Shown here: piece by piece, positions 5,578 to 11,736 of the stretch
Layout: the number at the start of each line of letters is the position of its first letter
How positions within the stretch are numbered: the first letter of the stretch is position 1
NCBI GenBank assembly: GCA_003641405.1
Contig: QNAF01000054.1
Location: 1-11,736, forward strand
Direction of reading: 5' to 3'
Source of the DNA: Candidatus Zixiibacteriota bacterium
GTDB taxonomy: Bacteria; Zixibacteria; MSB-5A5; GN15; FEB-12
Length of the DNA: 11,736 bases
Notes under the pieces: model-generated
Databases searched by the model: none
What the model saw: only the letters and a program-made list of their open reading frames with translations
What the model was told of the DNA's origin: nothing
Translations under genes and position numbers: made by a program

Positions 5578-6216
5578 ATGGATTGGAGAGACTCGAAAAC
5601 TCAGAAGATAGTGATAGGCGTTATAGCCTTCTTCATTATCGTCTACTTCTGGCACAGCCGTGCATACTCTCGCTACAACAGCCAGATTACCGCCAAGAAT
5701 CAGGAATTCGAGATGATTGCCACCAATCTGCGTAACGTAGAGATGAAGGCAAAATCACTCGATGCTCTAAAACTGGAGTACAAAGATCTGATCGGGCGCT
5801 ATGATGAAATCGAATCGCTGCTGCCTGAAGTCGAACAGGTACCATCAATTCTCGTGCAGTTGCATACTGCTTCTTCGTTGACCGGAACCAGGATTACAAC
5901 GGTACATCCAATGTCTCCGCTCTCCGAGGAGTTCTACAACGTCTCGAGTTTTGGAATTGAGATGACAGGTACCTATCATGATGTTGGCAAGTTCATCAGC
6001 TACGTTGCCAACTTCCCCTTTATTGCCAATGTCTCCGAGTTTCAAGTCGAAGCTCAATATGCGGCCATCGAAGATGAGTTCTCAGCTTTGCAACCGCAGG
6101 ACAATGTCAGGGAAGTGGGCAAGAAGAAGGAGACTGTGACTGTCACGTTTGTTCTATCGACTTACTTCGTCAAGGAAAACGAAAGACTTATGGAACTGTC
6201 ATTCGAGGAGACCTAA
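5578..6216 (+). CDS. pilO: PilO, inner-membrane type IV pilus assembly protein
   Basis: 212 residues. A short cytoplasmic tail MDWRDSKTQK is followed by one transmembrane helix at about 11-25, a coiled coil at about 30-80 containing LLPEVEQVPSILVQLH at its end, and a ferredoxin-like domain with GIEMTGTYHDVGKFISYVAN (about 126-145). That last stretch matches the PilO 'v.v.G.YH.lg.Fl..la' core. The protein would form heterodimers with PilN in the inner membrane and contact PilP in the periplasm. The RBS AGGGA overlaps the pilN stop codon, and the 11-base gap indicates tight co-expression. Near the C-terminus, about 160-185, a charged stretch (QDNVREVGKKKE) interrupts the last strands, a possible loop extension. 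Confidence 0.93.
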   Translation: MDWRDSKTQKIVIGVIAFFIIVYFWHSRAYSRYNSQITAKNQEFEMIATNLRNVEMKAKSLDALKLEYKDLIGRYDEIESLLPEVEQVPSILVQLHTASSLTGTRITTVHPMSPLSEEFYNVSSFGIEMTGTYHDVGKFISYVANFPFIANVSEFQVEAQYAAIEDEFSALQPQDNVREVGKKKETVTVTFVLSTYFVKENERLMELSFEET

Positions 6217-6222
6217 TAGATC

Positions 6223-7803
6223 ATGAGAAAGATTGTCATTACCATTGTTGTCGGCCTCCTCCTGCTGTGCAGTCAAACCATGGCTGCGCAGGTTACGAAT
6301 GTCGAACTGAGCTATCAGGAAGGTACCACAGTAGCTCGTATCGACGTACAGGGGCAGGTGCGTTTTACTCACTCTACCGAGGTACCCAAGAACGGGAAAC
6401 CTCACCGGATAATTGTGGACGTCCTTTCGGGTGTACATGAACTGGGCGGCAAGGAATTTCTTGATGTGCCCGAGTGCGCAGTAAAGAGTGTTCGCTCCAG
6501 TCAGTATTCCGTGACGCCGGAGAAGATCGTTCGAATCGTGTTTGACATGTATGAATCACCAATCTATCGGATTGTTACCGGTGACAGGTCGATTACATTG
6601 TACATCAATCACAAGAACGGAAAGAGTTTCGCTAACTGGTCAACCTCTGTTGCACTCGCTGCCACAGCTCCGGTTGAAAAATCGGTTTCGAGTAAGAAAG
6701 CTCCCAGCGTTGTGACTCCGGTTTCCGTCAAGACTGCAAAGAAAACAAACGAGGCGATTGAGAATGACCGCCTGGCCAGTCTCGCAGGTAAAGATAAGAT
6801 ATCAGGTGTACCACCTGCTGCGAAACAGGACACAAAGTCATTGACACCCTCTCGTAGCGGGATGGCGTTGGCATCTGAGAAGACAGCTCCCCAGATAAGT
6901 GTGCCTCCTGAGAGTCGTGTGAGTAAGCCGGTCGCTCAGAAAGAAACCACTCCGTCCACTCCGAAAACCAGCAAGAAAGAGCTTGCCGCGAGCACTCCTG
7001 CGGTTTCGCCTATGACTACTCCAACGGCCAAGGTGTCCGTCAGCCAGAAGACTGAGAAGAAGGACGTCAAGAAAACGACGTTAGAAGCTAAGACCGTCAA
7101 AGTAGTATCAGAACCGGCTACCAAATCTGCAGCCAAAGTTGCGTCCAAACCTGCAACCAAGGCTGGTGGTGAGAAGGCTTCCAAGAAGACTGTGATAACT
7201 TCCAATGTTGCTCCCAAACCCCAAAAGAATACGAGCACGGCTCAGAAAAAAGACAACAGCCAGCCGACCGGGGGACAGAAAGCGCTTGCAGGCAAGGTGG
7301 GCAAGGACAAAGCCGGGAAAAACACCAAGTCTGCGTCATCTTCTGTCAAGACCAAGAAGCCAGTTGCAGAACCCCAAACAGTTGCCAAAGCGGATGAGAA
7401 GTCCGAGAGCAAGTCAACATCGAGATTTCGCCGCAGTCCTGGCGTATCCTCCAAGATCAGGGGGACGATGGTGGCGGAGTTCCCCAAGCGGTTGGTTATC
7501 AAATACAAGACTAGTGGTCGTCGGGACCCGTTCCAGACGCTGATTGACGCCAGCAGAACCTACGACAATCTGATTGAAAAACGGATACCGAATGTTGAGG
7601 GACTTCAGCTTGTTGGAGTTATCGAGTCCGGTGATGGCGGGGGCAACCACGCTTTGTTTGAAGACAAGGAAGGCTACGGCTACATTCTCAAATCCGGAGA
7701 TAAGGTCCGCAATGGCTATGTTCTTCGAGTCGAGGTCGATCGCGTATACTTCCAGATATTTGAATATGGTTGGTCGCGGACAGTGACCCTGAGCATGGAA
7801 TAA
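6223..7803 (+). CDS. pilP: AMIN-PilP fusion: pilus lipoprotein-like linker protein with an N-terminal AMIN domain
   Basis: 526 residues, about three times a usual PilP. A signal peptide covers about 1-21 (cleavage near TMA-AQ). LLLLC at 12-16 has Leu at -1 and is a poor lipobox, so a lipoprotein is unlikely. Residues about 23-128 read as an AMIN domain (VTNVELSYQEGTTVARIDVQ..., PHRIIVDVLSG, VRIVFDMYESPIYRIV), a fold that usually precedes PilQ secretins and binds peptidoglycan. Residues about 135-405 form a Lys/Ala/Ser/Thr/Pro-rich, probably disordered, positively charged linker. The C-terminus, about 432-526, is PilP-like: GRRDPFQTLID, LQLVGVIES, HALFEDKEGYGYILKSGDKV, and a final strand. It sits at the pilP position between pilO and pilQ (6-base gap to pilO), with GGAG about 12 bases upstream of the ATG. 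It would tether PilN/PilO to PilQ, and the AMIN domain adds a wall anchor. Confidence 0.85.
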   Translation: MRKIVITIVVGLLLLCSQTMAAQVTNVELSYQEGTTVARIDVQGQVRFTHSTEVPKNGKPHRIIVDVLSGVHELGGKEFLDVPECAVKSVRSSQYSVTPEKIVRIVFDMYESPIYRIVTGDRSITLYINHKNGKSFANWSTSVALAATAPVEKSVSSKKAPSVVTPVSVKTAKKTNEAIENDRLASLAGKDKISGVPPAAKQDTKSLTPSRSGMALASEKTAPQISVPPESRVSKPVAQKETTPSTPKTSKKELAASTPAVSPMTTPTAKVSVSQKTEKKDVKKTTLEAKTVKVVSEPATKSAAKVASKPATKAGGEKASKKTVITSNVAPKPQKNTSTAQKKDNSQPTGGQKALAGKVGKDKAGKNTKSASSSVKTKKPVAEPQTVAKADEKSESKSTSRFRRSPGVSSKIRGTMVAEFPKRLVIKYKTSGRRDPFQTLIDASRTYDNLIEKRIPNVEGLQLVGVIESGDGGGNHALFEDKEGYGYILKSGDKVRNGYVLRVEVDRVYFQIFEYGWSRTVTLSME

Positions 7804-7827
7804 AACTAACGAAAGGCTGGTACTTAT

Positions 7828-9126
7828 ATGTGGTGGAGAAACGGTAATCTATTCACCCGATTGCTGGGAGTGATGTCACTGGCTCTGGTGCTTCTGACAC
7901 CGGCGATTGCTCAGCAGAATGCTGCAGATAATAGCGACCCCTCTGTTCCGATCAAGAACCTGCGGTTTCAGGCTGCTGAAATTCGTTCGGTTCTAACGTT
8001 TTTGGCTGATTACGGCGACGTGAATGTGGTCGTGGCTCCAAATGTCAGTGGATCTGTCACTATCCACCTTCAGGATGTTCACTGGCGTATAGCCATGGAT
8101 ATCATTGGTCGAACCTACGATCTTGCGATTGTTGATGAAGAAGGTGGCTACATTCGAGTGCTACAGGCTGAGAAACACCGCAAGGAAGTCACTGAGCAAC
8201 ATAAGCACGAGGCGACACAGCGAGAGTTGGTTGACCTTGAGACGGTTATCATGAAGGTATCCAACTCGGTGGCGGAGGATATGGTCGAGACTGTCCAGTC
8301 CCTGATGTCTGCGAGAGGTAAGGCAAGCGCCGATGCTCGCTCCAACTCTCTCATTTTGCAGGAAGTGCCGGAACACCTGCCGGTAGTACTGGAGTATATT
8401 GCCCAGCTTGATTCGCCAGCGAGGCAGATCAAGATATCGGCACAGCTTCTGGAAATATCTTCAAAGGGACTCCAGGAACTGGGAGTCAACTGGAAGATCG
8501 CGGGTACGTACTCAGAAGACAATGGTCGGCAGTACAGCCAGACCGGAGAAGTGTTGACTGACCTTGTCACCGGCGAAGCAGGCCGCTATTCGGTTGGTGT
8601 GCTGGGCCAGGACTGGACGCTTGATGGCTTTATCCAGGCCGTCGTCAGTGACGGCAAAGGCAAGATTGTAGCCCATCCGGAGATCATCACGATTGAAAAT
8701 GCCCCGGCCAGAATCCAGATGGGACAGAAAATTCCTATCAAGCAGTTCGACGAATCTGGAAACGTGGTGATTAAGTTCGAAGAGGTTGGTACTATCCTGG
8801 AAGTCACCCCGCACATAACGGCTGAAGACCAGGTGTTGATGTACCTGCGTCCTGAGCGGTCATTCGTGGAGTTTGACGCCGCCGGCGTGATTATCAACAC
8901 CAACAACGCCGAGACCAATATCATTGTCAATAACGGGCAGACAGCAGTTATTGGTGGCCTTACAACTCAGGACGAAGTTGAACTTGATGTCGGCGTACCG
9001 ATTTTGAAGGATATCCCGATCTTTGGGCGTCTTTTCAAGTACACCAGTACCAAGATTGAGAGTCGCGACTTGGTAATATTTGTGACTCCGACAATCATAG
9101 ACACCGATTTGGCCATGAACGATTAG
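7828..9126 (+). CDS. pilQ: PilQ, type IV pilus outer-membrane secretin (short, without AMIN domain)
   Basis: 432 residues, shorter than most PilQ proteins. The signal peptide ends near residue 28 (TPAIA-QQ). The secretin/TonB short N-terminal (N0) domain spans about 40-112, starting IKNLRFQAAEIRSVLTFLAD. An N1/KH-type domain spans about 135-195, with SLMSARGKASADARSNSLIL. The secretin pore domain, about 198-424, shows IVAHPEIITIENAPARIQMG, VGTILEVTPHI, GQTAVIGGL and the C-terminal signature VGVPILKDIPIFGRLF...LVIFVTPTII. It would form the multimeric gate through which the pilus crosses the outer membrane. No AMIN domain precedes N0; that domain is in the preceding gene. A Gln/Glu/His-rich charged segment at about 113-133 links N0 and N1. 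GAAAGG lies 11 bases before the ATG, and an intrinsic terminator follows the stop by 25 bases. Confidence 0.95.
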   Translation: MWWRNGNLFTRLLGVMSLALVLLTPAIAQQNAADNSDPSVPIKNLRFQAAEIRSVLTFLADYGDVNVVVAPNVSGSVTIHLQDVHWRIAMDIIGRTYDLAIVDEEGGYIRVLQAEKHRKEVTEQHKHEATQRELVDLETVIMKVSNSVAEDMVETVQSLMSARGKASADARSNSLILQEVPEHLPVVLEYIAQLDSPARQIKISAQLLEISSKGLQELGVNWKIAGTYSEDNGRQYSQTGEVLTDLVTGEAGRYSVGVLGQDWTLDGFIQAVVSDGKGKIVAHPEIITIENAPARIQMGQKIPIKQFDESGNVVIKFEEVGTILEVTPHITAEDQVLMYLRPERSFVEFDAAGVIINTNNAETNIIVNNGQTAVIGGLTTQDEVELDVGVPILKDIPIFGRLFKYTSTKIESRDLVIFVTPTIIDTDLAMND

Positions 9127-9151
9127 GCTGCTGTAAACAAATCGCATTACT

Positions 9152-9184
9152 AAGGCCTCCGCCGGATCAGACGGAGGCCTTTTT
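9152..9184 (+). terminator. Rho-independent terminator of the pilMNOPQ operon
   Basis: AAGGCCTCCG (9152-9161) pairs perfectly with CGGAGGCCTT (9172-9181) across a 10-base loop, and five T's run through 9180-9184. It lies just after the pilQ stop and separates the pilus operon from the Ig-domain lipoprotein gene. Confidence 0.9.
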
Positions 9185-9285
9185 GTCTCTAAACCCAACG
9201 CCGAACCTGCCGATTAATATAGAGAATAGAAGTATCAGACAATACCAGGCTGATAACAAATGAGCTATAAATAGCGGGAGAAACC

Positions 9286-11391
9286 ATGTTCAAGAGCAGA
9301 ACCATGTTGTTGATGTCCCTGGTGGCATTGGTCGCGGTTGCAATGCTGATTCTTGGAGGCTGTGATTCAAAAAGCACCCAGGACAGTACGCCGTCCAGCG
9401 GCACACAGATTGCAGTGACGGCCAGTCCGACCTCTCTGACCATCAATGGGACGTCCGTCGTCGAAGCCACGGTAACTACCGATGGCTCTCTGGCTGCCAA
9501 TCAGCCAATGCATTTCACCGTCAGTCCAAGTGGTGCCGGATATTTTACGCCGGAATATGACACCACCGATGCCACAGGCGTCTCGGCTACGGTTTTCACG
9601 GCCTCAAGTTCCGGCACGATAACTGTGACGGCTACTATTTCCGGAGCCATAGCCACCTCATCTGTAAGCCTGTCGGTATCCGAAAATCCCGGCACCGGTT
9701 CCGGTGACGTTAACGTCACCGTATCGCGAAGTCTTCTACAGGCCAATGGTCGGGATACATCGGTTGTGACAGTAGTCGTACGCGACGGACTTGGTCAGCC
9801 GGCACCGGATTCGACGTTGGTGAAACTGACCGCTGGAGAGAAGTTCGTTGATGTCGATGGTAACGGATATTGGTCAGAGGGAATCGACTCGCTGATCTTT
9901 GATGCCAATAACAACGGTCAGTGGGATCCGATTGGTCTGATCGCGTCAAGTGCCTGGACTACCGGAGGAGATGGTACTACCACTGTCAATTATGTTTCTG
10001 GTGAAGAAGCCTACACGGTCTACATCAAAGTAACGGTTGACGATAACGGACTGCTTGGCAGCGTGGATATCCCCATCCAACTTCAGCCTAACGCGACTAT
10101 GGGGTACATATACCTCGCGTCGGATTCTCTTAGTCTTTCGGTGAAAGGAACCGGTGGTGTTGAAATCGGAACGATCTATGCTACCGCTTTCGATATCAAT
10201 GGTAACCCCATGCCCGAAGGTGTGAGCATTGCCTTCATCATCACGGACGGTCCGGGTGGTGGAGAGCGCCTTGACACGCTGGGGTATGGTCCCGACACGG
10301 CTGTTACCAACAGCCAGGGTACTGCCAGCACCACGCTTCACTCCGGAACGGTTTCAGGAACTGTTAGGATTCGTGCTACTTCCGGGACGATCCTCTCGAC
10401 AGCTACACAGGTGCTGATTGCTGCCGGTCCGCCTGCACATATCGTTATTGGGGCTGAGCATTGCAACGTACCCTACTGGGATGATGTTGCCATGCCCAAT
10501 GGTATCACGGCAGTTGTTTCAGACATCTACTTGAACCCTGTTAACGATTCCACCGTTGTTTACTTCTCCTGTGACGAGGGGACCATGATGTCACATCTGG
10601 AGAGGACTTTTGATGGTGAGGGCCTTGCCCATTCAGTCTGGTTCTCTGGGAATAATGTTGAGACCGCCGATGGCATAGTCATTATCATGGCGGAGACATC
10701 CGGTGGAACAGTGGCAGATACAGGAGCGTTCTTTAACTCTCACGTCCCCGACACTTTGATTGTTCTGGGAGTGCCGGTCTCAATGATGGCTGACGGAACT
10801 TCAAAAGCTACTGTCTTTGTTGTGGGGCTTGATCTAAATGACAACCCTGTTGACGGTGGAACGCCATTCAAGGCCGAGGGCAACTTCTCGGCAGTGGCTG
10901 GAGGTACTCTCGAGGACGGCTGCTACGGCTCGTCGGATCGTACCAAGATTCTTTCGACAACGCTCGATATGGACTACTCACGCGATCTGGTAAATAACAT
11001 TGACGATGGTATAGGCGCTATCGACGTGCTGCACTTCTGGCATGCCGGAACAGCCTATACGTCCTTCAATATGCAGTTGTTGACAGGGCCGGCTTACAGC
11101 GGAACGTCGGCTATCGATGGTTCTTCAAGCGCCGAGCCTTCTGCTGAGATTCCCTTCTCCGTGACTATCAGAGACCGTTGGGGCAATCCGCTGGCTGACC
11201 ACAGTCTTACCATGACTGCCAGTGGCGGGGCGATAGCCGGTGCTAACCAGTCCACAGATGCCTATGGAGAGGCGTTCGGCTTTGTCTGGACGGCCCCCGC
11301 CGTCGATGGAGACTATACAATAATTATTACAGATAATGATCCAAGGGGGGGGATAGTACTCACGTTCTCCGTGAGCATATCTACTGAGTAA
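9286..11391 (+). CDS. Multi-domain Ig-like (Big_1/invasin-type) surface lipoprotein
   Basis: 701 residues. The lipoprotein signal peptide ends LILGGC with Cys26 as the lipidated residue; the +2 residue is Asp27, which in Gammaproteobacteria favours inner-membrane retention, though that rule need not hold here. A Ser/Thr-rich spacer is followed by about six beta-sandwich repeats near 41-130, 143-268, 273-380, 384-488, 488-600 and 605-700. The repeats share the Big_1 signature 'xxVxVxDxxGNPVxxxxVxF', for example VVVRDGLGQPAPDSTLVKL, IYATAFDINGNPMPEGVSI and VTIRDRWGNPLADHSLTM. The second repeat carries two Asp/Asn-rich loops, DVDGNGYWSEG (189-199) and DANNNGQWDP (206-215), resembling calcium sites. 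RBS GGGAG lies 7 bases before the ATG. It probably acts in adhesion or pilus-associated surface structure, inferred only from architecture and position after pilQ. No catalytic domain is seen. I found no convincing promoter in 9185-9285. Confidence 0.85.
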   Translation: MFKSRTMLLMSLVALVAVAMLILGGCDSKSTQDSTPSSGTQIAVTASPTSLTINGTSVVEATVTTDGSLAANQPMHFTVSPSGAGYFTPEYDTTDATGVSATVFTASSSGTITVTATISGAIATSSVSLSVSENPGTGSGDVNVTVSRSLLQANGRDTSVVTVVVRDGLGQPAPDSTLVKLTAGEKFVDVDGNGYWSEGIDSLIFDANNNGQWDPIGLIASSAWTTGGDGTTTVNYVSGEEAYTVYIKVTVDDNGLLGSVDIPIQLQPNATMGYIYLASDSLSLSVKGTGGVEIGTIYATAFDINGNPMPEGVSIAFIITDGPGGGERLDTLGYGPDTAVTNSQGTASTTLHSGTVSGTVRIRATSGTILSTATQVLIAAGPPAHIVIGAEHCNVPYWDDVAMPNGITAVVSDIYLNPVNDSTVVYFSCDEGTMMSHLERTFDGEGLAHSVWFSGNNVETADGIVIIMAETSGGTVADTGAFFNSHVPDTLIVLGVPVSMMADGTSKATVFVVGLDLNDNPVDGGTPFKAEGNFSAVAGGTLEDGCYGSSDRTKILSTTLDMDYSRDLVNNIDDGIGAIDVLHFWHAGTAYTSFNMQLLTGPAYSGTSAIDGSSSAEPSAEIPFSVTIRDRWGNPLADHSLTMTASGGAIAGANQSTDAYGEAFGFVWTAPAVDGDYTIIITDNDPRGGIVLTFSVSISTE

Positions 11392-11415
11392 TTCCCGCCT
11401 GGATACATTCGTTGG

Positions 11416-11455
11416 CAACGTCGGAGGGGAGAGCCACCCCCCGACGTTGTTTTTT
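11416..11455 (+). terminator. Rho-independent terminator after the Ig-domain lipoprotein gene
   Basis: CAACGTCGG (11416-11424) pairs with CCGACGTTG (11441-11449). An inner GGGG (11426-11429) can also pair with CCCC (11437-11440), leaving a single-base bulge. Six T's follow at 11450-11455. It lies 25 bases after the stop codon and isolates the next gene. Confidence 0.88.
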
Positions 11456-11540
11456 GTCCGGTCTGATTTCTGGCAGTTCAACATCGTCAATCCTTCAGTT
11501 TCTACTTTCCTGTTGCGTAGCGGGTGTGTAGTTTCAGTTT

Positions 11541-11736
11541 ATGTCTTCGGCTCCGACGCAAAACGTTCACAATTCGATCTTCGAAGCCTTCTCGGAGGCC
11601 GCGCGCACTCATGCAGGGAGAGTGGCAGTTCGAGCTGCTGGCGATGACGGCTCAATTTATACCTATGCCGAAACTCTGAATGCTGTCAGGAAATTGGCGG
11701 CCGGATTGCGGGGGAACGGTCTCCACAATCTTAAAG
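11541..11736 (+). CDS. AMP-binding (acyl-CoA synthetase-like) enzyme, N-terminal part, cut by window end
   Basis: The frame is open from the ATG at 11541 to the last base (65 codons). An in-frame TAG at 11529-11531 rules out an earlier start close by. The peptide has the typical opening of an ANL-superfamily adenylating enzyme: NSIFEAFSEAARTHAGRVAV, then IYTYAETLNAVRKLAAGL, matching the 'W/YTY.EL...V..LA.GL...G' beginning of long-chain acyl-CoA synthetases. Such enzymes activate a carboxylate with ATP to an acyl-adenylate and then a thioester. The catalytic motifs lie beyond the window, so the substrate class cannot be assigned. No strong Shine-Dalgarno sequence precedes the ATG. It appears unrelated to the pilus genes and is separated from them by a terminator. 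Confidence 0.8.
   Translation, partial: MSSAPTQNVHNSIFEAFSEAARTHAGRVAVRAAGDDGSIYTYAETLNAVRKLAAGLRGNGLHNLK

Noticed and set aside
6223..6300. Lipobox in the PilP-like signal peptide (LLLLC)
   Set aside because: The residue before Cys is Leu rather than Gly, Ala or Ser, and a normal signal peptidase I site (TMA-AQ) follows.
6936..7238. Hydrophobic minus-strand open frame opposite the pilP linker
   Set aside because: It is the antisense reading of Lys/Ala/Thr/Val-rich codons, which produces hydrophobic runs by chance; no RBS or family motif.
9185..9285. Promoter for the Ig-domain lipoprotein gene
   Set aside because: TAATAT (9215-9220) and TATAAA (9266-9271) resemble -10 boxes, but neither has a -35 hexamer at suitable spacing, so none is annotated.

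Overview
The window looks chromosomal, from a diderm bacterium of roughly even base composition. It carries a type IV pilus alignment-complex operon with an outer-membrane secretin, a lipoprotein with an LGGC lipobox, and an exported subtilase with dockerin-like calcium loops. Dockerin-like tails outside cellulosomes, Ig-like calcium-loop lipoproteins and many palindromic intergenic repeats would fit an uncultured FCB-superphylum lineage such as Zixibacteria. That placement is inference from gene style only.

Left part (1-645): the last 34 codons and right terminal repeat of an IS3-family insertion sequence. A stretch with no intact gene follows. It is packed with palindromic repeats and a 15-codon remnant of a second dockerin-type gene end. 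Next (646-2415, minus) is a secreted S8 serine protease with a complete Asp/His/Ser triad and two C-terminal dockerin-like loops, with a good promoter candidate upstream. Rightward from 2796 lies a GspH/FimT pseudopilin. It is followed by a 171-bp nested inverted-repeat element that ends in a T-run and separates it from the pilus operon.

Middle (3789-9126): pilM, pilN, pilO, a pilP-like gene and pilQ, tightly spaced in the classical order and ending at a strong intrinsic terminator. PilM (cytoplasmic, actin-like) would bind the N-terminal INLLP motif of PilN. PilN and PilO would form the inner-membrane/periplasmic ring, PilP would link this to the secretin, and PilQ would form the outer-membrane pore. 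The domain layout is unusual: the AMIN domain normally at the N-terminus of PilQ is here at the N-terminus of the PilP-like protein, joined to the PilP domain by a Lys/Ala/Thr/Pro-rich linker of about 270 residues, and PilQ is short and AMIN-less.

Right part: a 701-residue multi-Ig-domain surface lipoprotein (9286-11391) with its own terminator, then the first 65 codons of an AMP-binding (acyl-CoA synthetase-like) gene cut by the window edge. I see no CRISPR array, tRNA, rRNA or obvious defence system. The points most worth checking are the AMIN-PilP rearrangement, the nested palindromic element, and the dockerin remnant abutting a palindromic repeat.
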